61,970 bases of DNA from assembly GCA_020161015.1 (NCBI GenBank), contig JAIUOT010000039.1:1-61970 (forward strand). Reading direction: 5' to 3'. Both the position numbers and the translations under genes were made by a program. Below are positions 26,361 to 36,600 of the stretch, piece after piece (within the stretch, counting starts at the first letter, position 1; every line of letters starts with the position of its first letter). The DNA comes from Actinomycetota bacterium (GTDB lineage: Bacteria > Actinomycetota > Actinomycetes > Propionibacteriales > Propionibacteriaceae). Below the pieces are notes generated by a model. It saw only the letters and a program-made list of their open reading frames with translations, was not told where the DNA came from and did no database searches.

Positions 26361-26862
26361 CGGGCACCTCTTCCAGCAGCCCAGGGATCGGCGCGATCAC
26401 CAGGCGGCCGGCTGCGGTGTCGACCTCGGGGACCAGCGCGGTCACGAACGGCACAAGGCGGTCGCCCGCGGGCGTGCGGACGACGAGCAGGTCCTGGGCG
26501 GGGTTGTGCTCGGCGGACACCACCGATCCCAGCTCGCGCCCGTCGGGGTCGACCGCGGTGAGCCCGATGAGCTCGAGGTCGTGGTACTCCTCGTCGCCGG
26601 TCGCGACGTTCGTCCCCTCGGCCCAGAGGTCGAGCCCGCGCAGCGCCTCGGCTGCCGTGCGGTCGGTGACGCCTTCGAAGGCGACCACCAGGCGTCCCTG
26701 CTGCCAGGAGTGGCTCGCGACGGTGAGGGTCCGCTGCCCGGAGGTGACGACCCGCCCGGGGGCGAACCGCTCCTCGACGCTGTCGGTGCGCGGCCGCACG
26801 CTCACCTGGCCACGCAGGCCGTGCGCGCGTCCCACGGTGCCGACGATGACCTGCTCGCTCAA
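26350..26862 (-). CDS. rimM: 16S rRNA processing protein RimM
   Basis: 170 residues. N-terminal RimM domain ([22 protein letters not shown]) and a C-terminal PRC-barrel ([40 protein letters not shown]). Assists maturation of the 30S head by binding S19. Overlaps trmD. Confidence 0.95.
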   Translation of the reverse strand: MSEQVIVGTVGRAHGLRGQVSVRPRTDSVEERFAPGRVVTSGQRTLTVASHSWQQGRLVVAFEGVTDRTAAEALRGLDLWAEGTNVATGDEEYHDLELIGLTAVDPDGRELGSVVSAEHNPAQDLLVVRTPAGDRLVPFVTALVPEVDTAAGRLVIAPIPGLLEEVPDAD

Positions 26863-26926
26863 CTCGCCTCCGATACGAGCATCCGCCCCGCCGCGGGTGC
26901 GGACGGGGCGGATGGGTGGGTGGTGC

Positions 26927-27184
26927 TCAGCGACGGCGCGGCCGGCGGTCGACGTCGACGAAGTCGACCCGCACCTGCTCGCGGCCGGCGAGGGCTGCGA
27001 TCACCGTCCGCAGGGCACTCGCGGTGCGCCCCTGCCGTCCGATGACCTTGCCGATGTCCTCCGGGTGGACCCGCACCTCGAGGGTGCGGACGCGACCACG
27101 GTCGGACTCGCGCACCCGGACGTCGTCCGGGCTGGGCACCAGTCCACGGACCAGGTGTTCCAGCGCGTCGGCCAGCATGCTCAT
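26927..27184 (-). CDS. khpA: KH-domain RNA-binding protein KhpA
   Basis: 85 residues, essentially one KH domain with the GxxG-type loop IGRQGRTASALRTVI. The KhpA family binds RNA and in Gram-positives affects cell division and small-RNA biology. The ATG overlaps the rpsP stop (TGATG). MLADALEHL at 27178 is an alternative start. Confidence 0.9.
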   Translation of the reverse strand: MSMLADALEHLVRGLVPSPDDVRVRESDRGRVRTLEVRVHPEDIGKVIGRQGRTASALRTVIAALAGREQVRVDFVDVDRRPRRR

Positions 27185-27612
27185 CAGGCCTCTTCTTCGG
27201 CCCCGGCCGGAGCCTCGGCCTCCGCCTGGTCGGCCTTCTTCTTGCGCGAGATGGCGGCGGTGGCCGGCTCGCTGTCAGCCTCGGCGAGGGCGGCGTTGAA
27301 CAGCGCGACCTTGTCCTTCGGCGCGGGCTGGTCCTCCACGCCGGAGGGGCTGGTGTCACCGCTGAACTTCTGCCAGTCACCGGTGCGCTTGAGCAGCGCG
27401 ACGACGGCCTCGGTCGGCTGGGCGCCGACGCCGAGCCAGTACTGCGCGCGCTCGGAGTCGACCCGGATCACCGACGGCGAGTTCTTCGGGTGGTAGAGGC
27501 CGATCTCCTCGATGGCACGGCCGTCCCGCTTGGTGCGGGAGTCCATGACGACGATGCGGTAGTGCGGGGAGCGGATCTTGCCGAGCCGCTTCAGGCGAAT
27601 CTTGACAGCCAC
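27184..27612 (-). CDS. rpsP: 30S ribosomal protein S16
   Basis: 142 residues. The first ~90 are standard S16 ([24 protein letters not shown]). A ~50-residue Ala/Glu-rich charged extension follows ([21 protein letters not shown]), as in many actinobacteria. The GTG start has AGGAGA upstream. First gene of rpsP-khpA-rimM-trmD. Confidence 0.97.
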   Translation of the reverse strand: MAVKIRLKRLGKIRSPHYRIVVMDSRTKRDGRAIEEIGLYHPKNSPSVIRVDSERAQYWLGVGAQPTEAVVALLKRTGDWQKFSGDTSPSGVEDQPAPKDKVALFNAALAEADSEPATAAISRKKKADQAEAEAPAGAEEEA

Positions 27613-27639
27613 GTGTGTGGTATCTCCTGTGGGAAAGGT

Positions 27640-27655
27640 CCGGTGACGTCACCGG
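27640..27655. promoter_or_regulatory. 16-bp palindrome in the rpsP leader
   Basis: CCGGTGACGTCACCGG is a perfect palindrome 28 bp before the rpsP start codon and would fold in the mRNA leader or bind a dimeric protein. I cannot say which. The rest of the ~290-bp region up to the protease gene shows only promoter-like AT patches. Confidence 0.35.
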
Positions 27656-27906
27656 GCCGGACGGGTGAACGCCGGCGCTCGCTGTGGGGCAACGCGCACC
27701 AGGTTCGGGTGGATCCGTTGACCGCCGGCGATGAGAGGGCACCGTCGGGCACAGATGCGTCGTTCATTGTGCCAGAGCAGGGCCGGACGACGCCAATGAG
27801 CACCCGGCCCGCATGCGCACCCCCTCCCCGCCGAGCGTCGCCGCGGCCCCTCCACGCCGTCGGCGAACAGCGGAACAGGGCCACCGGGCGCGGGCGTTGG
27901 CACGGT

Positions 27907-28827
27907 ATGGCCGATTCCGAGGCGCTGGACGCCTACTCCGCCGCCGTGGTGAGGGTGGCCCGGCAGGTGCTGCCGAGCGTGGCCAGCCTGCGGGTCCGCG
28001 GCGCGCGCGGCGAGGGTGCCGGGAGTGCCAGCGTCGTGACCTCCGACGGCTTCCTGCTCACCAGCGCCCACGTCGTCGAAGGGGCGCGGCAGGCCACCGC
28101 CGAGTTCGCCGACGGCACCCAGGCCACCGTCGAGGTGACCGGGAGCGACCCGCTCTCCGACCTCGCCGTCCTGCGGGCGACGGGGCCGGTACCCGACCCC
28201 GTGGTGCTGGGCGACGCGACGACCCTCCAGGTCGGGCAGCTCGTCGTGGCGCTGGGCAACCCGCTCGGGCTGTCCGGCAGCGTCACCGCCGGCATCGTCT
28301 CCGGGCTCGGCCGGTCCCTGCCCACGCGCGGCGGACGGGTGGTGGACGAGGTCATCCAGACCGACGCCGCCCTGAACCCGGGCAACAGCGGCGGCGTCCT
28401 GGCCGACAGCGCCGGCCGCATGGTCGGGGTCAACACCGCTGTCGCCGGTGTCGGCCTCGGGCTGGCCGTGCCGATCAACCCCAGCACCCGGCGGATCATC
28501 GACGCGCTGATGAGCACCGGACGGGTCCGGCGCGCCTGGTTGGGCGTGGCCGCCGGCCAGGCCCCGCTGCCGCCCCCGCTCGCGTCGCGGCTGGGCCGCG
28601 CCACCGGGCTGAGGGTGGCCCAGGTCGTGCCCGGGAGCCCGGCGGCGCTGGCCGACCTGAAGGTGGGCGACGTCGTGGTCGCGGTCGCCGGGGAGCCGAT
28701 GGGGTCGGCCACGAGCCTGCAGCGGTGGATGGTCGAGGAGGCCATCGGGCGTCCGGTGGAGATCACGGTGTGGCGCAACGGCGCCCTGGTCGACGTGATC
28801 GCCGTGCCGCGCGAACTGACCGCGTGA
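27907..28827 (+). CDS. HtrA-like S1C serine protease with PDZ domain, no signal or anchor
   Basis: 306 residues. Trypsin-like domain with the triad in LLTSAHVV (His), SDLAVL (Asp) and NPGNSGGVL (Ser), then a PDZ domain (GLRVAQVVPGSPAALADLKVGDVVVAV). HtrA proteases are usually secreted or membrane-anchored, but this N-terminus (MADSEALDAYSAAVVRVARQVLPSV) has neither signal peptide nor membrane helix, so the protein is predicted cytoplasmic. No clear Shine-Dalgarno is visible, and an upstream start is possible though the preceding frame does not look like protein. Confidence 0.85.
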   Translation: MADSEALDAYSAAVVRVARQVLPSVASLRVRGARGEGAGSASVVTSDGFLLTSAHVVEGARQATAEFADGTQATVEVTGSDPLSDLAVLRATGPVPDPVVLGDATTLQVGQLVVALGNPLGLSGSVTAGIVSGLGRSLPTRGGRVVDEVIQTDAALNPGNSGGVLADSAGRMVGVNTAVAGVGLGLAVPINPSTRRIIDALMSTGRVRRAWLGVAAGQAPLPPPLASRLGRATGLRVAQVVPGSPAALADLKVGDVVVAVAGEPMGSATSLQRWMVEEAIGRPVEITVWRNGALVDVIAVPRELTA

Positions 28828-28860
28828 GCCCCCGCCCGGGCCGGACGGGTTCGGCCGGGA

Positions 28861-30033
28861 TCAGGCGGGGCGGGAGGGATGGACCACCCGGCCGCGCAGG
28901 ATCACCAGCTCGGGGTGCCGGGTGACGGACGGGTCGCGGCGCGGGTCGGCGGCGTACACGACCAGGTCGGCGCCGGCCCCGTCGGCGAGCGGCGGAGCAC
29001 CCAGCCACTCCCGGGCACGCCAGGACGCCGAGCCCAGCGCGAAGTCGGCACCCCCCAGCGCGGCGAGCATCGTGATCTCGGTGCCGATGAGCCCGTGGCT
29101 GATGGTGCCGCCCGCGTCGGTGCCGGCGTACACCGGCACCCCGGCCTCCACGGCGGCCGAGATCGTGGCGAAGCGGCGGGCGTGCAGCGCCCGCATGTGC
29201 GCGGCGTAGGCCGGGAACTTCTCCTCGCCCGCGTCGGCGAACGCGGGGAAGTTCTCCAGGTTGACCAGCGTGGGCACCAGCGCCACCTGCCGCTGGGCCA
29301 TGAGGGCGATGGTGGAGGCGTCCAGCCCGGTGCCGTGCTCGATGCCGTCGATGCCCGCGCGCACCAGCTCGTGCACCGACTCCTCCCCGAAGCAGTGGGC
29401 GGTGACGCGGGCTCCCAGCTCGTGGGCCTTCGCGATGGCGGCCGCGGCCACGTCGGACGGCCACAGCGGGGCGAGGTCGCCGGCGTCGCGGTCGATCCAG
29501 TCGCCGACGAGCTTCACCCAGCCGTCCCCGCGGCGGGCCTGGCGCGCGACCTCCGCGATCAGCTCCTCGGGCTCGACCTCCTCGGCGTAGTGGCGGATGT
29601 AGCGCCGGGGACGGGCGATGTGGCGCCCCGCCCGGATGATCCGGGGCAGGTCCTCCCGCGCGTCGATCCAGTGGGTGTCGACCGGCGAGCCGGCGTCGCG
29701 GATGAGCAGCGTGCCCGCGTCCCTGTCGGCGAGCGCCTGCGCCTCGGCGACCTCGTCGGCCACCCGGCCCTGGGAGCCCAGCCCGACGTGGCAGTGCGCG
29801 TCGACCAGGCCGGGGAGGATCCAGGCGTCGCGGCACACGGTGACCGCCCCGGGGACCGACTCGGTGTGGACCAGCCCGTCCGCCACCCACAGGTCGGTCT
29901 GCTCCCCGCCGGGCAGCAGGACGCCGTGCAGGTGCAGTCGCTGCGCTTCCGGCGCCGTGGGCACGGGGGCTGCGGCGTGGGAGTGCGCGAAGAACTCCGG
30001 CTCCCCCAGCCCGGGGGGTGCGTGCCCGCTCAT
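28861..30033 (-). CDS. amidohydrolase-superfamily metal-dependent hydrolase
   Basis: 390 residues. The HxH metal motif is in GLVDAHCHVG. Other ligands are WVKLVGD (bridging Lys), TAHCFGEES and GIEHGTGL (His) and YAGTDAGG (Asp), the full binuclear amidohydrolase set. The C-terminal strand (DLVVYAADPRRDPS..ILRGRVV) completes the composite beta-sandwich. Substrate unknown; resembles imidazolonepropionase/prolidase-like members. Convergent with the protease gene, with an imperfect GC-rich hairpin (28835-28859) between the ends. Confidence 0.85.
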   Translation of the reverse strand: MSGHAPPGLGEPEFFAHSHAAAPVPTAPEAQRLHLHGVLLPGGEQTDLWVADGLVHTESVPGAVTVCRDAWILPGLVDAHCHVGLGSQGRVADEVAEAQALADRDAGTLLIRDAGSPVDTHWIDAREDLPRIIRAGRHIARPRRYIRHYAEEVEPEELIAEVARQARRGDGWVKLVGDWIDRDAGDLAPLWPSDVAAAAIAKAHELGARVTAHCFGEESVHELVRAGIDGIEHGTGLDASTIALMAQRQVALVPTLVNLENFPAFADAGEEKFPAYAAHMRALHARRFATISAAVEAGVPVYAGTDAGGTISHGLIGTEITMLAALGGADFALGSASWRAREWLGAPPLADGAGADLVVYAADPRRDPSVTRHPELVILRGRVVHPSRPA

Positions 30034-30043
30034 CCCCGGCTCG

Positions 30044-31606
30044 TCAGCGCGGGCCGGTGTTCTTGGGGTTGAACAGCTGCTGCAGCTCCGGCGGAAGCTG
30101 GAACTCCCCGACGGCCTTCGCCAGGTCGGCGTCGCTGGGCACCTGCTGTCCGAAGACCGCCGGCGGCGGCGTCGCCGCGGCCGGGGCGGCCGGGCCGCCG
30201 GAGCGCCGGGCCGGGTTGCCGGACACCTTGTGGGTGCCCTTCTTCTTCTTGGCCTGCTGCTTCGGCGCGGGACGCCGCGCCCCCGGCATCCCCGGCATCC
30301 CGCCGCCGGCCAGGCTCTGCATCATCTTGCGGGCCTCGAAGAAGCGGTTCACCAGGGAGTTCACGTCGGACACCTTCGTGCCGGAGCCGGACGCGATGCG
30401 GGCGCGGCGCGAGCCGTCGAGGATCTTCGGGTTGGCGCGCTCGGCAGGGGTCATCGAGTAGATGATCGCCTCGATCCGGTCGATCTCGCGCTCGTCGATG
30501 TTGTTGATCTGGTCCTTCATCTGGCCCATCCCGGGCATCATGCCCAGGATCTTGGACAGCGGGCCCATCCGACGAACGGCCTGCATCTGCTGGAGGAAGT
30601 CGTCGAGGCCGAACTCGCCCTTGCCCGCGATCAGCTTCTGGGCCGCCTTGGCCGACTGCTCGGCGTCGAAGGTCTTCTCCGCCTGCTCGATCAGCGTCAG
30701 CAGGTCGCCCATGCCGAGGATCCGGCTGGCCATCCGGTCGGGGTGGAACGCGTCGAAGTCGCCCAGGCCCTCGCCGTTGGAGGCGAACATGATCGGCCTG
30801 CCGGTCACCCGGGCGATCGACAGCGCAGCGCCACCGCGGGCGTCGCCGTCGAGCTTGGAGAGCACGACGCCGTCGAAGCCCACACCCTCGGCGAACGCCT
30901 GGGCGGTGTTCACCGCGTCCTGGCCGATCATGGCGTCGACGACGAACAGGATCTCGGTCGGGTTCACCGCGTCGCGGATGTCCACGGCCTGCTGCATCAT
31001 CTCCGCGTCCACGCCGAGGCGGCCGGCGGTGTCGACGATGACGACGTCGTAGAGCTTGCTCATCGCCTGGAGGATCGAGTTGCGCGCGACCAGCACGGGG
31101 TCGCCGACGCCGTTGCCGGGTTCGGGGGCGAACACGTGGACGCCGGCCCGCTCGCCGACGACCTGGAGCTGGGTGACGGCGTTGGGACGCTGCAGGTCTG
31201 CGGCAACGAGCAGCGGCGAGTGGCCCTGGTCCTTGAGCCACTTGCCGAGCTTGCCGGCCAGCGTCGTCTTGCCGGAACCCTGGAGGCCGGCGAGCATGAT
31301 CACGGTCGGCGGGCGCTTGGCGTAGCGCAGCGGCCGCGCCTGGCCGCCGAGGATGCCGATGAGCTCCTCGTTGACGATCTTGACGATCTGCTGCGCGGGG
31401 TTCAGTGCCGCGTGGATCTCGGCGCCGTGGGCGCGCTCGCGCACGGCGGCGATGAACTCCTTGACCACGGTGAGGTTGACGTCGGCCTCGAGCAGGGCCA
31501 GGCGGATCTCGCGGGCGGTGGCGTCGATGTCGGCGTCGCTCAGCCGGGTCTTGCCGCGCAGCCCGCGGAACGCGGCGGACAGGCGGTCGGAGAGGGTGTC
31601 GAACAA
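30044..31606 (-). CDS. ffh: signal recognition particle protein Ffh
   Basis: 520 residues. N domain (LSDRLSAAFRGLRGK, EIRLALLEADVNLTVVKEF), G domain with P-loop GLQGSGKTT, DTAGRLG and SKLDGDARGGAALS, and a methionine-rich M domain (GMGDLL, PLSKILGMMPGMGQMKDQ) that binds signal peptides and 4.5S RNA. The C-terminus has a basic KKKKG tract. The SRP RNA gene is not in this window. Lies next to ftsY, its receptor, with one acetyltransferase gene between. Confidence 0.97.
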   Translation of the reverse strand: MFDTLSDRLSAAFRGLRGKTRLSDADIDATAREIRLALLEADVNLTVVKEFIAAVRERAHGAEIHAALNPAQQIVKIVNEELIGILGGQARPLRYAKRPPTVIMLAGLQGSGKTTLAGKLGKWLKDQGHSPLLVAADLQRPNAVTQLQVVGERAGVHVFAPEPGNGVGDPVLVARNSILQAMSKLYDVVIVDTAGRLGVDAEMMQQAVDIRDAVNPTEILFVVDAMIGQDAVNTAQAFAEGVGFDGVVLSKLDGDARGGAALSIARVTGRPIMFASNGEGLGDFDAFHPDRMASRILGMGDLLTLIEQAEKTFDAEQSAKAAQKLIAGKGEFGLDDFLQQMQAVRRMGPLSKILGMMPGMGQMKDQINNIDEREIDRIEAIIYSMTPAERANPKILDGSRRARIASGSGTKVSDVNSLVNRFFEARKMMQSLAGGGMPGMPGARRPAPKQQAKKKKGTHKVSGNPARRSGGPAAPAAATPPPAVFGQQVPSDADLAKAVGEFQLPPELQQLFNPKNTGPR

Positions 31607-31681
31607 GGCTCTACCTCACGGTCGGTGACTCGGGACATCCTACCGGGAGCTCCGGCGCTCCCCCGGCGCGCGCGGCGCCGC

Positions 31682-32173
31682 TCAGTCGAGGATCAGCTGG
31701 ACGAGCACGAGGTCGAGCCAGCGGTCGAACTTGCGTCCCACCTGCGGCAGCCGTCCCACCTCGACGAAGCCGAGCGAGCGGTGCAGGCCCACAGAGGCCT
31801 CGTTGTCGGCGCTCAGGCCGCCGATCAGGGCGTGGACGCCGTTCGCCCGCGCCGCCGCGACGACGGCCTCGAGCAGCGCCCGCCCGATCCCCCGCCCCTG
31901 GTCGGCGGGACGCACGTACACGCTGTGCTCCATCGTGGCGGCGTAGCCCGCCTTCGGACGGAACGGCCCGTACGCCGCGTAGCCCACAACCTCGCCGCCC
32001 TCGTCCGCGACCAGCACGGGGTGGCCGTGCCCGGCCTTGGTGGCGTACCACTCGGCGTGCTCGACCGGCGTCCAGGGCAGGAGGTCCCAGGACGCGGTGG
32101 TGTGCACCACGGCGTCGTTGTAGATCTCCAGAAGGGCCGGCAGGTCCGCCGGGCGCGCCGGGCGGATCCGCAT
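31682..32173 (-). CDS. GNAT acetyltransferase, phosphinothricin acetyltransferase-like
   Basis: 163 residues. Acetyl-CoA loop [18 protein letters not shown], with [26 protein letters not shown] and [21 protein letters not shown] typical of the PAT/Bar-like group that acetylates small amino-acid analogues. Actual substrate unknown. The ATG overlaps the ftsY stop (TGATG), so it is coupled to ftsY. Confidence 0.85.
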   Translation of the reverse strand: MRIRPARPADLPALLEIYNDAVVHTTASWDLLPWTPVEHAEWYATKAGHGHPVLVADEGGEVVGYAAYGPFRPKAGYAATMEHSVYVRPADQGRGIGRALLEAVVAAARANGVHALIGGLSADNEASVGLHRSLGFVEVGRLPQVGRKFDRWLDLVLVQLILD

Positions 32174-33300
32174 CAGGACTCCGCGAGCAGCGCGTCGACG
32201 AAGCCCTCTGCGTCGAACGGCGCCAGGTCGTCGGGGCCCTCGCCCAGGCCGATCAGCTTCACCGGAACGCCCAGCTCGCGCTGCACCGGCACGACGATGC
32301 CGCCCTTGGCCGAGCCGTCGAGCTTGGACAACACGATGCCGGTGACGTCCACGACCTCGGCGAAGACGCGGGCCTGGGCCAGCCCGTTCTGCCCGGTGGT
32401 GGCGTCGATCACCAGCAGCACCTCGGTGACCGGCGCCTTGCGCTCGATCACCCGCTTGATCTTGCCCAGCTCGTCCATCAGGCCGGTCTTGGTGTGCAGG
32501 CGGCCGGCGGTGTCGACCACCACGACGTCCGCGCCCCCGCTGATGCCGGCCTCGACGGCGTCGAACGCCACGGAGGCGGGGTCGCCGCCCTCCGGCCCGC
32601 GCACGACGGGGACGCCGACCCGCGAGCCCCACGTCTGGAGCTGGTCGGCGGCCGCGGCCCGGAACGTGTCGGCAGCGGCGAGCACCACCGAGTGGCCCTC
32701 GGCGACGAGCACCCGGGCCAGCTTGCCGATGGTGGTGGTCTTGCCGGTGCCGTTGACGCCGACGACGAGGACCACGCCCGGCAGACCGTCCGCGCCGGTG
32801 ACCCGCAGCGAGCGGTCGGCATCGGTCCCGACGAGCCGCACGAGCTCGCTCCGCAGCACCGCCCGGGCGCGGGCCGGGTCGGAGACCGCGTCGATCGACA
32901 GCTCGCGGCGCAGGGCCGTGATCAGTTCGTCGGTGGGGCCCACGCCGAGGTCGGCCGTGATCAGGGTCGCCTCGAGGTCCTCCCACGCCTCCGCGTCCAG
33001 CCGGTCGGCGGCCAGCAGGCCGAGCAGGCCGCGGGCGAACGGGTTGTTGCTCGCGCTCAGCCGGCGGCGCAGCCGGGTGAGCCGGGACGCCGGGGGCTCG
33101 GGGGCCTCCAGCCCGGGCTCCTCGGGGGCCGGCGCGGGAGCGGGCGCCGCGGGCGCGGGTGCTACCGGCTCGGGCGCTGCGGGGAGCTCCGCCCCGGGAG
33201 GAGCGGGCGGCAACGCCCTGCGGCGTCCGACGACGATGGTGACCGCGGCGACGAGCAGGACGAGGCCGACCGCGGCCATGAGGTACCAGAAGATCTCCAC
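32173..33300 (-). CDS. ftsY: signal recognition particle receptor FtsY
   Basis: 375 residues. Unlike E. coli FtsY it starts with a real membrane helix ([23 protein letters not shown]), then an Ala/Pro-rich linker (~35-75), then NG domains with P-loop [37 protein letters not shown] and [10 protein letters not shown]. Docks SRP-ribosome complexes at the membrane. Confidence 0.97.
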   Translation of the reverse strand: MEIFWYLMAAVGLVLLVAAVTIVVGRRRALPPAPPGAELPAAPEPVAPAPAAPAPAPAPEEPGLEAPEPPASRLTRLRRRLSASNNPFARGLLGLLAADRLDAEAWEDLEATLITADLGVGPTDELITALRRELSIDAVSDPARARAVLRSELVRLVGTDADRSLRVTGADGLPGVVLVVGVNGTGKTTTIGKLARVLVAEGHSVVLAAADTFRAAAADQLQTWGSRVGVPVVRGPEGGDPASVAFDAVEAGISGGADVVVVDTAGRLHTKTGLMDELGKIKRVIERKAPVTEVLLVIDATTGQNGLAQARVFAEVVDVTGIVLSKLDGSAKGGIVVPVQRELGVPVKLIGLGEGPDDLAPFDAEGFVDALLAES

Positions 33301-33342
33301 CGGGTCATGGTAGGCAACCCGGGGCGGGCCGCGCCGACGGCG

Positions 33343-33612
33343 TCAGCGGGTGGGCGGCTCCGAGGCCGAGGGCGCGCTGCGCGCCGACATGGCGCTCCGG
33401 GCGGACGCGGCGCTGCGCGGGATCTCACCGAAGAAGTCGACCAGCGCCTGCGGCGGCTCTGCGTCGCCGTTGAGGTGGCGCGCCGTGTTGGCCAGGACGT
33501 TCGCGACGTCGGGCGCACGATCGGCGAGGCTGCCCCGCATCCCCACGGCCACGACCGCGATGACGCACAGCGCTATCGCGACGATCGCCACGGTGATGAT
33601 CCAGTAGGTCAC
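33343..33612 (-). CDS. small single-pass membrane protein of unknown function
   Basis: 89 residues. One N-terminal membrane helix (WIITVAIVAIALCVIAVVAVGM), a short amphipathic segment (DVANVLANTARHLNGDAEPPQALVDFFGEIP) and a low-complexity Ser/Ala/Arg tail built from repeats of SARSA. Not recognised. Sits between smc and ftsY on the same strand. Confidence 0.65.
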   Translation of the reverse strand: MTYWIITVAIVAIALCVIAVVAVGMRGSLADRAPDVANVLANTARHLNGDAEPPQALVDFFGEIPRSAASARSAMSARSAPSASEPPTR

Positions 33613-33690
33613 AGCTCGCCTTCCGACACGGGACTTCCTTTGTCAGTATGCCTGAGGAAATCCGGCTCTCAGCCTTTGCTGCGGGCCCTC

Positions 33691-36600
33691 TCAGTCTTCC
33701 TTCAGTCGCTGGCTGATGACCGCGGAGACGCCGTCCGCCCGCATCGTCACGCCGTACAGGGCGTCCGCGATCTCCATCGTCCGCTTCTGGTGGGTGATCA
33801 CCAGCAGCTGGCTGTCGGCGCGCAGCTCCTCGTAGATCTCCAGCAGCCGGCCGAGGTTGGTGTCGTCCAGGGCGGCCTCGACCTCGTCGAGGATGTAGAA
33901 CGGGCTGGGCCGGGCCTTGAACAGCGCGACGAGGAACGCCACGGCCACCAGCGAGCGTTCGCCGCCGGACAGCAGCGAGAGCCGCTTCACCTTCTTGCCG
34001 GGCGGGCGCGCCTCCACCTCCACGCCGGTGGTCAGCCACTGGCCGGGCTCGGTGAGCACGAGGCGTCCCTCGCCGCCGGGGAACAGGCGCGCGAACGCGT
34101 CCTCGAAGGCCTTCTCGACGTCGGCGTAGGCGGCCGCGAACACCTCCTGCACCCGGGCGTCGACGTCGGCGATGATGTCGGTGAGGTCGTCGCGGGTCTT
34201 GCGCAGGTCGGCCAGCTGCTCGGCGAGGAAGGTGTGCCGCTCGCTCAGCGCGTCGAACTCCTCCAGCGCCAGCGGGTTGACCTTGCCCAGCACGGCGAGG
34301 TCGCGCTCCGCTGCGCGCAGCCGCTTCTCCTGCTCGGCGCGCACGTAGGGCACCGGTTCCGGCCGCGGGTCGTCGGGGCCGAGCGGCGCGCCGTCCGGGC
34401 CGACGAGCACCGGCACCGGCTGGTCGGGGCCGTACTCGGCCACCAGCGACTCCGGCTCCAGCCCGAGTTCCGCGAGGGCCCGCTCCGCCAGCGCCTCGAT
34501 CTTCATCTGCTGCTGGGCGCGCGCCAGTTCGTCGGCGTGGACGCTGTCGACCAAGCCCTCGAACGAGCGGGCGAGCTCGCGCCCCCGCTGCCGGGCCGCG
34601 GACAGGTCCGCCTCGGCCTCGTTGCGGCGTTGCTGGGCGAGCGTCCGTTCGGCTTCCGCCAGGGCGCGGGACGCCGCCACCTGCCCGGCGAGCCACTCCG
34701 CGGCGGCCTGGACGGCTGCTGCCACCTCCGCCTCCCTGCGCAGCTGTTCGCGCCGGGCCGCGGCCTTGGCCCTGGCCGCACGCTCGGCCTCCGCTGCCCG
34801 CAGCAGGCTCTCCGCCCTCCCGGCGAGGGCCCGGGCACGCTCCTCCACGGTGCGCAGCGCCAGGCGTGCGTCCATCTCTGCGGAGCGGGCGCCGCGCGCG
34901 GCCTCCGCGAGCCGGTCGCGCTCGGTCGGGTCGGCCTCGCTGACCTCGGTCTGCGCGGACGCCAGCTCCAGCCGGGCCTCCAGCTCGCCGAGGTTCGCCA
35001 GTGCCTGCTCGCGCGCGGTGGCGGCGTTCTCGGCCGCTGCGGCCAGCCGGCCGGCCTCCGCCTGCGCCGCACGGACGGTCTGGTTGAGCTCCCCGGCCTC
35101 CTCCGCCAGCGCGGCGTGCTCGGCGTCCGACTCGTGCAGTCGCGCCAGCGCGGCGTCCGAGCGCTCGCGGGCCGCGGCGAGCACCGCCTGTGCCTCGGCG
35201 ATCGCGAACCGCAGCCGCTCGGTCTCGGCCTGGGCGGCCCCCAGCCGCTGGTTCGCTTCGTCGAGGGCGGCCTGCACCTCCAGCAGCGACGGGGCGGACG
35301 ACGAGCCGCCGGCGGCGAACCACGCGCTGAGCACGTCGCCGTCGAGGGTGACCGCGGTCACCTCTGGCAGGTCGGCGACCAGGCGCCGTCCCTCGGCGAG
35401 ATCGTCGACGACCGCCACCTTGAACAGCAGCCGCTCGATCGCCGGACGCAGGGTGGGCGCGCACTCGATCATGCGGGACGCGTAGCGCGCGGCGCCCGGC
35501 AGTTCTGGCCAGGCGGTGGTGTCGGGACCGGCGTCCCCGCCCAGCAGCAGCCCCGCCCGGCCGAGGTCCTCCGCCTTCAGGTGGTCGAAGGCCGCGACGG
35601 CCGCGTCCAGCCCGGTCACCGCGACGGCGTCGGCCGCAGAACCCAGTGCCGCGGCGATGGCCACCTCCGCGCCGGAGGGGACGCTGATCAGCGCCGCAAC
35701 CGAGCCGAGCAGGCCGTCCAGCCGGTCGCCGGCGGCGAGCAGCGCGGCCGAGCCGTCCCTGCGTTCCAGCCCGAGCGCCAGCGCCTCCGCGCGGGCGGCC
35801 GCGGCGCCACGCTCCGCCGCGGCGGCGCGTTCGGCGTCCTGGAGGCGCTCCAGGGACGCGGCCGCCTCCTCGGCGTCCGCCTCCGCCGCCTCGTACGCAG
35901 CGTCCAGCCCGCTCTCCCCCGCGCTCAGGCCGGCGAGGGTCGTCTCCAGGGACGCGAACCGGTGGCGGGCGTCCTCCGCGCGCTCCTCGGCCTCCGCACG
36001 GGCCGCGGCCAGCCGGCCGATCTCCGCGGTCGCGGCCTCGGCCCTGCTGCGCAGGGTGTTGACCTCGCCCGACAGCCGGGCGAGACCCTCCCTCCGGTCG
36101 GCGATCGCCCGCTGCTGCGCCGCGTACTGCTTCTCCGCCTCGGCGTGCAGTGCCTCTGCGGCGTTGCGCGCCTGCGTGGCCGCGGCCAGCGCGTCGGCCT
36201 TCGCCGCCACCTCCGCCTGGAGGGCCTCTTCCGCACGCCGGACCTCGGCCGCCTCGCGCTCGATGGCCTCCGGGTCACGGCCGGGGCGGTCCTCCGTGCC
36301 GACGTTCTGCGCGTTGCGCAGCCGTTCCGCGGCGATCGAGGACGTGCTGGCGACCCGTTCGGCCAGCCCGGCGAGGGCGTACCACGTCTCCTGCGCTGTG
36401 GTCAGCCGGGGCAGCGCGTCGCGCGCGGCGGCCTCGGCCTCCTGCTCCTGCGCGCGCGCCCTGGTGAGATCCTCCTCCAGGCGCAGGCGCCGCTGCTTGA
36501 GCTCCGCCTCGGCCGCGAGCTCCACCTCCAGCTGGCCGGTGAGGCCCACCAGTTCGTCGGCGAGCAGCCGTGCCCGCGCGTCCCGCAGGTCGGCCTGGAT

